64,000 bases of DNA from Dendrophyllia cribrosa (GCA_024195265.1 JAJLRJ010000002.1:22593070-22657069); one strand, 5' to 3'. Shown: positions 1 through 12,304, counted from the stretch's first letter. Translations and numbers: made by a program. Notes: generated from the letters alone by a model not told the origin.

Positions 1-1670
1 AGATTCCAGTGTTTCTTTGTCCTTAGGTTTACGGAAGCAAAGTCCTTTCCGTTCTCGTAAATTTTTTATGTAGTTCCTTTCAAGGGGAGTGTTCTAGGTT
101 GTCACTCAACTTTGGTAACAATGTTGAACGCTACGTGTCCTAGAATTTTTAAGCAGATCTTTTGTCCTCGTGTGCCACGACTCGTACACGTAGATGTACT
201 TAATTTTAATGGCAACTTACAAAAGTACAATAAAAGACAAAAGAAAAATGCCATAAGGGTGGTCCGTAAAAGAGTCAAAGACCCCATACTCATGCAGACA
301 GACCACCTAGCTATTAAAAAATTCTAAATCTGAATGTTAAACATAATGAATATACAAGGATAAAAAAAGATATACTCAAATATATTATGTAGGTTTACAA
401 TTAATCGGCATTATTAAGTTAGTGTTCGTTTAGAAATTTGTCACACCACGCTTAAAACTTGAGATACTAGAAGCTGATCTCACGTGAAATGGAAGCGAAT
501 TCCACATGTCTACAATACGATTAAAAAAACTAAACTTAAACGTGTTTATTCGAGCATAGTTCTTCTTTAAAGTAAGGCTGGCTTTTTCTCTAATGGGGTA
601 CCTAGCCTTATCAGAATAGAATTGGACGTAGGCAGAAACGTATAGAGAAACTTGTGCCTCTGTGCCCTCTGCACTATATTAGTAAGTCATTTTGTAAACA
701 TCGGTCGGTTATTATCAAGGTTACGTAGAGCAGGGTTACGATCAGGGTTATGACCCGAGACAATAAACCTATGTTGGCCGAAGTTCTGACTGGAATCTCT
801 GTTGTCCCGAAGTCCTGCTAGCAGATCCCGTGTACCGAGGTTTGTGACGAGACCTTCTCTCCGCTGCAAGCGTGGTTCGCTCAGAGCTAAGTTTTCCTGT
901 GTAAAAGTCGTTATTCCAGAAAAGTATCGTTCAAGTTTCCCGTTTCCATTCCTCGCTTGAGTAAGGAAAAACCTATCGTCACATAAATGATCTCAGAGGG
1001 GTCGAAACGTCGTATTTTATCGTTAGTTTTTATCTTAAAAAGCTTTTCAAAGAAACTGTTTGTTGTTACATAACGTTTATATTTCTCAATTTCATAAAAA
1101 AAAAGACGATAACAGTACAGTTTATTAGCTGCTCCCCAAAATGTTTTTTTTTTAGTATAATGATAAAACACCTCGTTTCCATGAGCAATCAAGTTAAGCT
1201 GCCACACCTCGTTTTTAAGAAACGGTGACGAATTCTAACTTTATTATGCATTACGACTAGCCTCAGAAACAAAACGTTGCCACACAAGCATGAGCGCATT
1301 ATTCTTTTGATTTCACATAACCGGTAGCTAAAAACTCTTGGCATTTTATAACTTTTTTTTCAAAGCTTCTATTTTTGTAGGATCGATTCTGTCACTCGTT
1401 CGAGTCCGGGGGGGGGGGGGAAGGAGGGGAGGGGTGCGTGCGTGCGGGCTCATTTTACCGAAAAGGGAGCTGGTAATTAAGCGGAGAGCGGGAAAACGCG
1501 TGCGAGGATTAATAAAGAAAAAAGCGTAATTTTTTTTAGCCAATCAAAAAGTGCAGCAAGGCGAATCCAAAGCAACCGCAAAATTATTTTCGACATTGAA
1601 TTGAAAACCTCTCTAACAACTGGCAGGTGGGCCATATAAAAGCTACAGAACTGAAATGTGGTGTAATTTT
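1..1670. other. Non-genic AT-rich sequence
   Basis: No supported gene or repeat. Short ORFs here lack recognisable domains. A G tract of 13 bases (1408-1420) sits in a GC-rich patch (1400-1500). The rest is AT-rich spacer. Confidence 0.5.
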
Positions 1671-2016
1671 AGGCCCCGTCCATTTTTGTATCCGCAACTT
1701 TTTTGTTGCCGAATGGGCTTCCGTCCACACGTATCCGGCTATCTGCAACTTTTAACCAGGCGAATATTTAACATGGCCGACCGAAATGTTATCGCTTCAC
1801 TTCTACTTGGACTTATTTCAAGTCTAATAACGTGTTTACAGTTGAACTTGCCTTTGAACTTGGCCTTTGCGCATGCTCTGTTGACAACATTTAAAGAGGA
1901 GCCCTGGGTACTAAAGCGAATCCGGATACGTGTGGACGGGTAAATACGATCCGAATATGCTACGTGTAGACGCGAATATTTTCTAAACCAACAAAAAAGT
2001 TGTGTGGACGGGGCCT
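1671..2016. mobile_element. Palindromic MITE with GGCCCCG termini
   Basis: Terminal inverted repeats start AGGCCCCGTCC and end GGACGGGGCCT, with a second inverted pair inside (CACACGTATCCGG near 1715, CCGGATACGTGTGG near 1922). The flanking TTA (left) and TGA (right) resemble the 3 bp target duplications of PIF/Harbinger MITEs, but are imperfect. It explains the 95-99 codon ORFs on both strands. Related termini occur at 28303 and 42033. Confidence 0.7.
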
Positions 2017-2022
2017 GAGTGC

Positions 2023-2171
2023 TATAGAGCGTTTTCACTCAGTTCCGTGGGACTAAAATGACAAAGGCCGTGGTAGCCATGTTGGTGTTCCTAACAAAAG
2101 AAGTTAATTAAAATTATTTTGTACGGGAACACCAATATGGCGGCTATGACGTTAAGTGAAAACGCTCTATA
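2023..2171. mobile_element. Short foldback MITE, TATAGAGCG termini
   Basis: Starts TATAGAGCGTTTTCACT and ends with its reverse complement AGTGAAAACGCTCTATA. The inner arms also pair (ATGTTGGTGTTCC with GGGAACACCAATATGG). 149 bp, no coding capacity. Confidence 0.7.
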
Positions 2172-2524
2172 GGAAGCTCACTTCTTTCCAGTAAGTGAAT
2201 TTACTAATCATTATCAAGACTTATTGAGTCCAGTTTATATTTATGATTATTAACAGTGGTTGAGATGTTTTGATAATGAAATGTTCCGATTGGTTGCAAG
2301 CTAAATTGTGATAAAATTAAGTAGTCAACCTTTGCATAAAGGTTTTATACTAATACTGCTGTGTTGGATGAAAACAATAGAGCTGCGTGATACCCAGGTC
2401 AAATGAAATAAGAGGTTGTTAAGAGATGCGTGGTATCTGATATGCTAAAGAAACTGTTAGGTGCAATTTTAAAATTATACATTATGCATTCTGTCTATTT
2501 GCTTCATTCTATGAACTATTTAAA

Positions 2525-2960
2525 AGAACAGTGATGGTAACACTTGTCATACAGGCTCTTGTATTAAGATCTAGTAAACAGTGCCCAGGGAGACCAAGAA
2601 CAGTGATGGTAACACTTTTCATACAGGCGTTTGAATTAAGATCCAGTAAACAGTGCCCAGGGAGACCAAGAACAGTGATGGTAACACTTGTCATACAGGC
2701 TTTCGAATTAAGATCCAGTAGCAGTGCCCAGGGAGACCAAGAACAGTGATGGTAACACTTTTCATACAGGCTTTTGAATAAAGATCCAGTAAACAGTGCC
2801 CAGGGAGACCAGGAATAGTGATGGTAACACTTGCCATACAGGCTTTTGAATAAAGATCCAGTAAACAGTGCCCAGGGAGACCAGGAATAGTGATGGTAAC
2901 ACTTGTCATACAGGCTTTCGAATAAAGATCCAGTAAACAGTGCCCAGGGAGACCAGGATG
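2525..2960. repeat. 72 bp minisatellite, 6 copies
   Basis: Six head-to-tail copies of a unit that begins CAGTGATGGTAACACTTGTC and ends with GTGCCCAGGGAGACCA. Copies start near 2529, 2601, 2673, 2743, 2816 and 2888. A period divisible by 3 produces the long repetitive minus-strand ORF at 2509-3108, which has no other sign of being a gene. Confidence 0.9.
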
Positions 2961-5900
2961 TATGTTTTGAAGGCTTCAACAGCCAAACCTTTTTCACCCC
3001 TCCTCCTTTTTGGGTCCCTACCTTACAAAGAAGTGTGGGTCTGCCACCACTTTGAATGATTTGCATGTTATGATACTCCTGGTTCATATACAGAATCTTT
3101 ATAAGCAAAACTTAAAGTTGAAGACAGTCATCAAAGTATTTTACTAATGCAAACCTAACCCACATTCGCCTCAGCTCAATGTCAAAATTTGGACAGAGGT
3201 GGGGTCATGTTTCCCTCATGTAAAGGATGTTTATTAAATTTTTGTACTCAATCTTTCTTGCCAAATCATTATTGGAAACAAACCCCAAATTATTGGTTTT
3301 GGTCAAATTATGTAACTTCTCTAATGCTACCTATATCTGCTCCTACTCATAACAGTCCTTGCCCTTTATGAGCAGTTTAGTTAATTATTCATTACTTTCA
3401 TTTTTTGGCGAATTCAACAGGTTGTTTCAGTTAACAAATCAGTGAGGCTAAAATGCTCGTTTATATAACATTAATTTCCCCAAAAAAATTTCATTTGCAA
3501 AGAACACCAGCAAAAATATACCTTTTTACACTGTATTATCAGACTAGCAGCGTTTATGATTATTTACTATTACTAATTATTATACTGTATTATTTTACTA
3601 TTTATTTTACACACGACCTCATAAGCTCTGTAGCTTAAATTTTTATCCTGTTAAAATAAAGGTTATCCATCCATCCATGACAAACTTCAGCTCGCCCCTA
3701 GGGTATGGGTTTTCGTATTGTGAAACAAATTTTGTAAGCAGCCAAAATAGATCACAATGCGAAAGACAGTTTTACCTTGCGTGCTTGTATTTAAAAAAAA
3801 AGTTTTAGCCGGATATTTGATCGAGATTAAGACAGTGTTTAACAAAATCTGCCCAAGCCTGATATTTGTCAAAAAGGTATATTGCAGACTAAAAATGACC
3901 CACAGTATAAACAGATGGGGAGGTCGAAGACTTCGTTTAAATAACAGAAGCTGGCTTGTTCCGAAGCGTGATGATCTATTTTCGCCTAACAGTATTGAAC
4001 CCAAAACAGGAAACCTTGGAGATCGCAATCGGATTCAATGGAATGCCTAAACAATTATTATTGTATTCCCTAAACAATAAGCTTATATAAGCTTATTTTT
4101 AGCTTAATATATTTAATCATTGTATTTCGTAGTTGAGCGAAGTTTAGAACACCAATGCAGCTTTACAACTTAATTTCCAAAAACCCTGCTGTCATGAAAA
4201 GGACAGAACTTTCTGAACTTTACGAAAGTTACATTTAGAAACTAAAAAGAATACGACAGTAAGATTCCCATGCATTGCAGTCATTCCATGCAACGCGCAA
4301 ATGCTTCAAGGGAGAGTACACCATAGTACGAAAGGAACTGAATTCCGCGCTGAATAAAGCATGTTTGATATTCAAACCTATCCCAACGTACTCAGGGTGA
4401 ACATCAGAAGGTATACTGACCTTTCAAATTTGCTTGGGCAAAGACTTCCTCAGACTCTGGTTTCGACCTTTGCTCCAGCGTGCGACTCCTACCGTGCGCC
4501 ATTTTGGGGAATGAAATGCTAGCATAGTTCCCAGGCGTCACTCGGAATTTTCGCCGTCATCACAGGCAGCCCAGGCGTACAAAATGGAGTTCATTTCACA
4601 ACGAACTATATTGTTCAGCCCAGCAAAATTATAGACTCCAAACAGTCGTTTTTTTCCTCTTAAAGCCATGCGAGGTTCGAAGCAAGAGGCGCGAAGCGTC
4701 GAGACACGCGTGGAGAGGCGCGAAGCGCCGATCCGCGTGCGAGCCTCACAGGGCGCGTGTTGCGAGGAAAAAATTTTAGCGTTTTTGTCCGTTTTAGTGT
4801 TTTTAGCGTCCCTCCCCAGTCTCATTCCACGTATCCACACTCGCTCCATATCTTTTCGGTCGCGCATTTTTTTCGGAGGACTCGCGCAAAAATACGGACT
4901 GTTTTGCAGTCTAGCAAAATTACAAGTAAAATGTATGGAACAGAATCTCGATATAACAAAATCCTCGTCATAACGAACACAATCCGGCATCTACCCCGAT
5001 ATAACGAATAAATGTCAACGCGCGACAAAAGATGAATGCGGAACAGACCAACAGTGTGCGCTATAGGGCAAAGGTATAACCTGTACGGTTTTCCAGTGCC
5101 GTAATTATATGTACAATGTACTAAAGCCCCGTACAACAATTTATTAACAATAATTAAAATAGAACTATATTGATTGTCACGCAAATAGCTACGAAGCTAA
5201 TCTAGGAGAGGCAAGGCAAAAGCAATAACACATCTTACAAAAAGAAAACAAAGAAAATTACAAGTAGACAACAAAATGTCTAAGACATTTCGCTATAATA
5301 GTTACCGAAATTTTAAGGCAATAATTTATTACACTAATCTATATTACTACCTGAGGATCAAAATAGCAATTCACAAACCTAAAACCCCTATATAAGTAAA
5401 TATAAGTACTGTCGAAACTGTATATAACGGCCCTCCTCCTCTGTAAGCGATTTCTATAAGCTCATCTTTTTTCTTTCATTTTAAAGTTATTGCAGGGGGA
5501 ATTAGGCAAAACTTCTATTGCCTTTTGTGGGCCATTTTCATCGGCAACGTCACTTAGATGGCGCATCACCTGGCTACACGGGTTGATTGAGGTTAAATAA
5601 AAGGACTAGAAACTAGGAAGCGAAAAACCAAATCCGAAAAACCTGTTTTCTTATTCATAAAAACCGCGAAAACCGGATATTTAAATAGGAAAAACCGAAA
5701 ACCACAACGGATACCAAAACCGAAAAACCGATCTCAAAAATGACTAAAACCGAAAAGCCCAATGCCCCCCTCCTTACACCTAAAGTTGTGCGAAAAAGGG
5801 ACCGGTCGCGGCACTTGTATTACTGACGCCGGAACATGGACTCTGTGCGAATTTAAGAGGACTGATTCAACAGTGCTGCTCTTTTAAGAAGTTTAATTAC

Positions 5901-6016
5901 TTCTCGGTGTGTTTTGAAATCGGTATGCTTGAGACGCTCCGGGCATCACAAAAGCGAAAAAGCCGGTGAACTGAATCATACAGGGCATCAGAGTAAGTTT
6001 ATGCCGATGGGCATTG
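2961..6016. other. Non-genic spacer with repeat traces
   Basis: No gene seen. At 3640-3680 an AATAAA is followed by ATCCATCCATCC, like the 3' tail of a non-LTR retrotransposon. At 4935-5010 repeated CGATATAAC/ATAACGAA words recall Tigger/pogo-type MITE ends. At 5620-5760 there are repeated AACCGAAAAACC words. All weak. Confidence 0.4.
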
Positions 6017-6443
6017 TTAAAGGGAACCTCCATTGTTATAACAAATTGACGTTAAATTGTTGGAAATAAAGTCTAAATTAAAGTTTTTTAAAAAACAGGT
6101 GCAAATATAATTTTATTGTGCTAAAAAATGGATACGAATATCGCCTATTTTCACTTTTAAATTTCCCGCGCGCCGCCATTTTGAATATTTATGACGTATT
6201 ACGGTTGTCTAATTGTTGCATACAAAAGAACTTCGAATCTTAACAATAGCGGCAACCGTAACACGTCATAAATATTCAAAATGGCGGCGCGCAAGAATTT
6301 AAAAGCGAAAATAGGCGATATTTATATCATTTTATTTGTACACTAAAATCATATTTGCACCTGTTCTTTTAAAAAATTTAAATTTCGACTTCATTTCCAA
6401 CAATTTAACGTCAATTTGTTCTGACAATGGAGGTTTCCTTTAA
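6017..6443. mobile_element. TTAA-flanked foldback MITE
   Basis: Starts TTAAAGGGAACCTCCATTGT and ends in the near reverse complement ACAATGGAGGTTTCCTTTAA, giving a palindrome of about 425 bp. Inner arms pair through CGCCGCCATTTTGAATATT. TTAA at both edges fits piggyBac- or Kolobok-type insertion. No ORF. Confidence 0.8.
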
Positions 6444-7104
6444 GTTGATAGCAAAACAAAATCCCATGTCACGGTTGGTGTTTAGCCGACGCGGAAAGGC
6501 TCGGGACGTTTTAACACCGTCGATACTGACAAGCCGCTGTCACATGGATTAGAGTGTGATTAACAATAATTTAAAAACGACTAGGAACTTTTTTGCATTA
6601 AGCCAAACATTCCCGCACAACGCGCGAGTCTGAAACACCAACAAACACATCATTTGGCAGACAACTTCAGTTATTACATGTAAGAATGCCCATATATACC
6701 GTAAGCAAATATTTCTTGTGTGTTTCAGGTCACAAGAGTTTTGTGCTTTTCTTTCTCGTTTTTTTTTTTTTCGCTTTTGTGAAACCCAGGGCTAAAACGT
6801 CTTAACGGCTAAGGAACGCTTTAATTACCCTTGGCTTTCACTTGTCCAGCTCACTCAAGTTGAATTGGGTTACAAAAAGAAATGTTTTGACAAGAGATTA
6901 TGAGTATGCAAATCGCATCAGAATTGTCAAGACCAACGTTTTAATCATCTTTCACGAGTATTAGTTTTGCAACAAGAACGACTTTTTGAAAAGTGAGTCT
7001 TTGTAAGCATGTAAACGGTGCTGAGAAAGAAAGAGCGGGAATCCTGAGAAACCATGCGAAACCAATTAGCGATTTGCGTTTTCAAAAAAAACTGGAGTTA
7101 TCGA
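6444..7104. other. Spacer without recognisable feature
   Basis: I see no gene, splice-joined exon set or repeat with clear ends here. Confidence 0.4.
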
Positions 7105-8025
7105 GGAGCATTCATTTTTTAGGAGGGGGCAGGACCTGGAAAATCTGGAAGGTCACCAAATTTTTACACTATTTTAAGAGGGCTCACCATCATTTTCCTT
7201 CTGGAAAGGGGGGGGGGGGGGGGGGTTAAAGTAAAAAACACCGCCACTTTGTTGGCTTTATTTTCAGTCAAGATAACCAACAAGTCCAAACTATACATAA
7301 CAACAAAATTGCAACAGAGATAAAATGTAATTCTTATTACGTTTGACAATGAAAAACTTGGTCATAATTATCTAAGACGAAAGACAACATTTATACTGTG
7401 TTAAGAAATAGGAAATATAGAATGAGTAGATGCCTTTGCTTTATAATAATCAGAACATTAAACGTGTGATTATTTCAAACAGAATTATTGGAGCCAACAA
7501 ATTTGTCAACAAATTTTAAGAAATGCTCAATCGATTCCTACGAATGACAGTGCTGTTAGTAATGCATCATCATACAGATATCTGAAATGGATATTTCCGA
7601 GTCTGAGTCGTTAGATGACAACACTGAATCTAGTGAAGACGAAATACTCGTTGAGTTTCGAAGTGAAGTTGAAGATGAGTCAAGCGAGGAGGAACTAAGG
7701 TGAAGCGCAAGCCACATGTGTGGTAAACCAATATGGAAGAAGTATAGGGAATTGGAAAACCCATTATACTTGAAGGCAACCAAAGACGGACTGAATGCAT
7801 ATCATATTAAAATTTGAGAACGAAAGTGATAGGGATGTACGATTTAAGGGGTTAGAGGGAGGGGTGGGGGGGGGGGGGGGGGGGTGGTCACAAAAGTTGA
7901 AACTTTACTGTAGGGGAGGGTCATAATTTTTTCAACTTCACTATTGGGGTAGGGCTACAACTTTTTTACTTAAAACCCAGTGAGATTCCTCCTGCCCTCC
8001 CTCCTCCTAAAAAAATGAATGCTCC
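7105..8025. mobile_element. 921 bp inverted-repeat transposon, unknown family
   Basis: Left end GGAGCATTCATTTTTTAGGA; right end is its inverse (TCCTCCTAAAAAAATGAATGCTCC region). Inside each end are G tracts of 18 (7208-7225) and 19 (7866-7884) bases followed by GGTCA-type words, so the subterminal zones are G-rich on the same strand. The centre holds a broken acidic ORF at 7587-7817. No clear target duplication was seen. Confidence 0.65.
7587..7817 (+). pseudogene. Acidic transposon ORF with in-frame stop
   Basis: ATG opens 38 codons, MDISESESLDDNTESSEDEI onward, an acidic Ser/Glu/Asp tract of the sort found at the N-terminus of many transposases. A TGA at 7701 interrupts the frame, which then continues in the same phase (CGKPIWKKYRELENPLYLKA and on) to a TGA at 7815. 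Family not recognised. The CTAAG/GTGAAG at 7698 could instead be a splice donor. It lies centrally in the 921 bp inverted-repeat element. Confidence 0.45.
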
Positions 8026-8401
8026 CTTAAGGACATTGACAAATACGTTATTGACATTTAGCTTAAAATGACTCATTGTTCAAGCAAGAACTATTTCGGG
8101 GGACGATCGACTTTTTGCGACCTTTCGCGGGTAGCTTAAAAACAAGGTCCCTTTAGCATGAAAAACAAGTATTTTAACTAAAGATATAAAAGAAACGTCA
8201 AAACGTTATAGGTTTTTGTAAGCACGGGAAAACATGATGATGATAGTCTGAACGTCGAAAAAAAAAAAAGCGACAACTCGATAACTCGTAATTTGCTCTC
8301 TTCACATTTCGCGCGTTACTCGTTGCACTGCATGATGGGAAAGGCTTCCAACCTCCAATGCGATTTGGTTGCCTGGGACTTTATATTCCATAGAGATCAA
8401 A

Positions 8402-8500
8402 ATGGCGGCAGCTTTAAGTTTTTTTTTAGCTTTTGGGATGAAAACAAAGTTCAGTGGCAGCCGAGTCACGAAGAAGAATTGTCAGACTACTTCGTTGCAG
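8402..8500 (+). CDS. Candidate first exon of unknown gene
   Basis: ATG in an AAAATGGCGGC context (YY1-like, as seen at real starts in this window) opens 33 codons, MAAALSFFLAFGMKTKFSGS onward, ending at a CAG/GTAAAA donor. The leader is hydrophobic. A competing frame from about 8335 (MMGKASNLQCDLVAW) is also open to the same donor. I found no downstream exon that I could join to it, so this may be a lone exon, a decayed gene start or chance. Confidence 0.25.
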
Positions 8501-8971
8501 GTAAAAAGTATATAGCTTATGTTAATTTTTTTTCTAATGCTGATTGAGAATTTACATGACATAAATATTGTCAGGCGTTTTTTTCCATCTCTTGTTTTAG
8601 CCCTGTTAGTAATAATTCCCTGGATAATTTCACTTAAAGTCTCAGTCAGAACTGGCCGACCACTCAGTAAATACGTGCCCTTTTTCTAAGACCTGTTCAT
8701 CAAAATTGTCAGTTGCGCATCTTGCTTTATGGTGCATAATTCAGTTCCAGATCTAGGGGCCCTCCTTGGTATCCACGATGTTCTCAGTCTGTAGTCGTGG
8801 CAGTTTAAGAGTGGAGTTTTTGATCCTCTCAGCCAATCTTGTGAGGCGTTCCGAGAGGTGCGTACCGCCTCTGTTCTTGATAGCTGGGTCAGTACAATTT
8901 AAAGCCAGTGGCAAAGGAATACAAGACAATAGTGTGAGGTCATCCTGTATCTGAACTGTCTTGGTAGTGTC

Positions 8972-9148
8972 AATAGCCCATTTCCAAGTTACTCTTAGCC
9001 TTCTTTTCAAACAGAGGCCAAGTGCAAAACCATTCATATGGATATAAGTTTTATTTGCATGTGAAAGAAAACTTATTTTCATATGAATGGTTTTGCACTT
9101 GGCCTCGGTTTGTAAAGGAGGCTAAGAGCAACTCCGAAATAGGCTATT
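8972..9148. mobile_element. Palindromic MITE, 70 bp arms
   Basis: Left arm 8972-9041 starts AATAGCCCATTTCC; right arm 9079-9148 ends GGAAATAGGCTATT-like inverse. The inner arms are nearly perfect (GCAAAACCATTCATATG against CATATGAATGGTTTTGC). Confidence 0.75.
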
Positions 9149-9776
9149 AAGTTCCCAGTATATTGTGTGGTATAGTAGTTAAGTACTTACATCTACAGAA
9201 TGAGAGTACATGTATGGGTCGCATTGTATGTTAGGTTTGTGCAAGTAGTTCATACAGTTTTGGTGGTTGTAGTACTGAATGTCTGTCTGTAGTAGAGTGT
9301 ATTGTCAAAAGACTGAGTAGAAGTTTACAGTCAAGTCTTCTTTAAAGTGCAGAAGTTGGGTCTTGTTTCAGCTCTTCATAGTTGTATTTCAACAAGTGCG
9401 TCCATAGCAAAAGTCACTGTCCTTTGTCTGTGGCCCGGGAGGGGGGTACACAACAAAGTTTTGTACAGGGATGCTCCACCCGAAGGTCCAAACCCTTACC
9501 CTTTCATATACCGTTTTTGACAGAAAAGGTACCCCTTTCATATAGCCTTTATGTGCATCTGTTTGATATATTTTGAAAGGCGCTTTTTGTAATACTTAAA
9601 TGGCAGTTCTCCCTACCCTTTCTTATACTTCGTGAAATCCCTACCCTTTCATATACTTCAACACGTGAAATCCCTACCCTTTCCTATACCACCAGCCTAA
9701 AAAAGGTACCCCTTTTGGGCAGAACATCCCTGTATAGCCCATTATAGGGAGTTGTTTTCCGTTTAGTGTAATTTTA
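9149..9776. other. Spacer with degenerate CCCTTTCATATA repeats
   Basis: From 9495 to 9700 the words ACCCTTTCATATA / ACCCTTTCTTATAC / ACCCTTTCCTATACC recur irregularly four to five times. No gene seen. Confidence 0.45.
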
Positions 9777-10195
9777 AGTAATGATCTGCATAACAAGGAA
9801 AGTGCTGAACGGCAATGCACGATGGAATGTCAACTTTTTTCATTGTTACAACTAGTGATCTGATTGGCCTAGACTGAAAAAAACACTAAAAAGTCAAGGT
9901 TCATTTTGTCTAACTATTTCGAGGTATCAAGTAATTAGAGACCCAATTGCGCAACATGCAATTTTAAAAAGATATTGTATTTGGGGAACTTCACCAAAGA
10001 AGCAAAATTATTAGCTATTGTCTTCTGCTATCTTGATTGGTTAAGGATGAACATTTCCTAAAATTTATTTAACGCAAATGGATTTTCTTTATGTTTATAC
10101 GGTAATAAAATTATGAAACCAAAGATATTCTGTGGGAAAGAGCCAATACCGCAAAACAATGAAGTTTATGGTAGTTCTTATGTGGAGCATTACTT
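9777..10195. repeat. Dispersed repeat, copy 1
   Basis: From TAATGATCTGCATAACAAGG to TTCTTATGTGGAGCATTACTTAA this matches 33339-33795 with high identity (shared GGCAATGCACGATG, ATTAGCTATTGTCTTCTGCT, CTAAAATTTATTTAACGC). No ORF. The palindromic ends (AGTAATGATC-type left, GAGCATTACTTAA right) suggest a MITE. Confidence 0.75.
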
Positions 10196-10535
10196 AATTT
10201 TGTAGTGCTGTTGGTTTAAGTTGAGTCTTAGTATGGCACTAATTGTTTTGTCAGAAATAGTACAGTTGCCCTTGTCCATGTACTAGTCAAATCTTCTGTG
10301 ACAGCCATTTATCTGCACTCTGATCAGTCAAGTGTTTCAGCCTAGTTCTTTTAACCCACTTCTTGGCGTTTGGATATCTGATGAAACACTCTTTCAAGTG
10401 TTTGATATAAGCTTCTCAGACAATTGATTTTTTGTCACACAATTTTGATGTTTTTCATTTAATCATGATGAATTGTTAATGAGTTTGATAATGTGTTTTG
10501 TATGCTGGAAGGAAGTTGAATACCCAGTGTACATA

Positions 10536-10976
10536 TAGCCTGCAAGCAGGCTCACTTGTTTGGGGTATTGCGCGAGTATCTTGGCGGCAAAGCCGCCAAA
10601 GCAAACTGGCGAGAAGAATGGGGCGAGGAAAAGTGAGCCTGCACGCGGGCTATTGATTTTTAAATTCACCGCGTACGGGGCGATCCGATTGGTTAAAAAT
10701 GACATAATATTTTGCTATCTGCCGCGAAAATCTTCACGTGCAACTTTCTGTCATGTTTGTTTACAGTTTGCTTTGCTCCTATTGGATAGTTATCTGGTAC
10801 AGGTCAAATGCCGACTTGACACCTCGCAAGGGGCGGAATTCAAAAATCAATAGCCCGCATGCAGGCTCACTTTTCCTCGCCCCATCCTTCTCGCTGGGTT
10901 CGCCGGCTAACTTTGGCGGCTTCGCCACCAAGATACTCGCGCGATACCCCAAACAAGTGAGCCTGCTCGCAGGCTA
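10536..10976. mobile_element. 441 bp MULE-like MITE with 9 bp target duplication
   Basis: Flanked by GTGTACATA at 10527-10535 and 10977-10985, an exact 9 bp direct repeat. Termini TAGCCTGCAAGCAGGCTCAC and its inverse GTGAGCCTGCTCGCAGGCTA extend inward for about 115 bp (CTTGTTTGGGGTAT, GGCGAGAAGAATGGGGCGAG and their inverses). Long inverted repeats with a 9 bp duplication fit Mutator-like elements; family assignment is inference. Confidence 0.75.
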
Positions 10977-10985
10977 GTGTACATA

Positions 10986-11793
10986 CTTTTTGACCGAGTG
11001 GGACTGCCAGATGGGACATATTTGGCTCAAGGTAATGGTGTATGGAAACAACAACAAGGTCCATGACCGAGAGCCAAATATTTTCCCAATCCAATCTGGA
11101 GACAACTGTTTCAAATTTTAATATGCAAGGTCGTATGCTGTTGCAGCAGGCCTGACAGCTTTTTGTGGCCCGCTTGCACAAATGCGTGAGCCCTCATACG
11201 AGACTTTCGTCAATGGTTTTGCAAAGAAAAGGCTTGCAGGGCCATACGGGTCATGATATATATATATATGGTTTCTTTCCCTCATACACAAATGGACCAG
11301 ACAGCATTGATCCAAGATGTCCTTTGCAATGGCTAAGAAATCAGTCCGTTTTATCTGTTGGTTTCACCTGATGTTGACCTTTTATAGAAAAATTATATGA
11401 TCAAAATTTTGTTAAGTGCAAGATAGATTAAGGATAAAATCTCAACATCGTTAGTCAAGCTTGAAAGGGAGACCAATGTGAATGTCTAGTATGAAGCTGA
11501 TTTTCAAGCCATTTCAACAGATGTCTGGGATCAACTTTCAAATTTATTACTTCCATCACACCTAAATTTAATTTACAATGTTTGGTTCTCAAGCTATAAC
11601 AGATGTGATTAGGGGTCTACAGGAAGCTTACAAGCTTGAGTTGGTAGACCCCTTCTAGTCACTGTCTATGGTTACGACTATGCACTGCATAAATTGTAAC
11701 AGTTTAATACACAATAACTGTAATACATGTATATATGATAACCATTACATGATTCATGCATTTTGACATCAACATCAGTATTCTATAATTATT
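10986..11793. other. Spacer without recognisable feature
   Basis: Short ORFs only, on both strands, with no domain or splice support. A TATATATATA run is at 11258-11268. Confidence 0.4.
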
Positions 11794-11972
11794 GGGTGCA
11801 TTCCTTTGGGATGATCTGAATCCGGATCACTGATCCAAGATCACTCGGATCATATGTTGCATCAAAGGAACCAATGAATCCTTGTCCAGAGTGGATTCAT
11901 CGGTTCCTTTGATACGTCATGATCCGAGTGATCTTGGATCAGTGATCCAGATCACCCTAAAGGAATGCACCC
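11794..11972. mobile_element. Harbinger-like palindromic MITE, ATT target duplication
   Basis: Starts GGGTGCATTCCTTTGGG and ends AAAGGAATGCACCC. Flanking ATT on each side is a 3 bp direct repeat. Almost the whole 179 bp folds back (GATCACTGATCCAAGATCAC inverse pairs). No ORF. Confidence 0.75.
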
Positions 11973-12012
11973 ATTGGTCCTTTGATTGACTCTGCAAAAT
12001 GCAACTTATACC

Positions 12013-12304
12013 CAGGTTATTATATAAACACCAATGAAATACCAGGTGAGCTTTCGCGCGTAAACATCATATCTTCACATGTGAGAATAACATGTTATCT
12101 TCACACGTGAAAAGATCACCGTTGCTACGTTCTACTTTAGGGCTACAAAAAAATATATAAGTGAAATGGTTTGATTTCATTGGTGTTTATATAATAAACA
12201 GAACATTACATGGCCGCTTGAAGATACGAAATTTCTCTTCTCGTGTTGAAAAATATTTTTCAACACTCGAAGAGAAATTTCGTATCTTCGCGCGGCCATG
12301 TAAT
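12013..12304. mobile_element. Two adjacent palindromic elements
   Basis: First palindrome at about 12013-12199, with arms TTATTATATAAACACCAATG and the inverse CATTGGTGTTTATATAATAA. Directly after it, a near-perfect hairpin at 12205-12304 runs from ATTACATGGCCGCTTGAAG to its inverse ending GCGGCCATGTAAT, with a short loop around AAAATATTTTT. Confidence 0.75.

Noticed and set aside
2509..3108. 199-codon minus ORF with repeated SWSPWALFTGSL-type units
   Set aside because: Produced by the 72 bp minisatellite; no splice or domain support.
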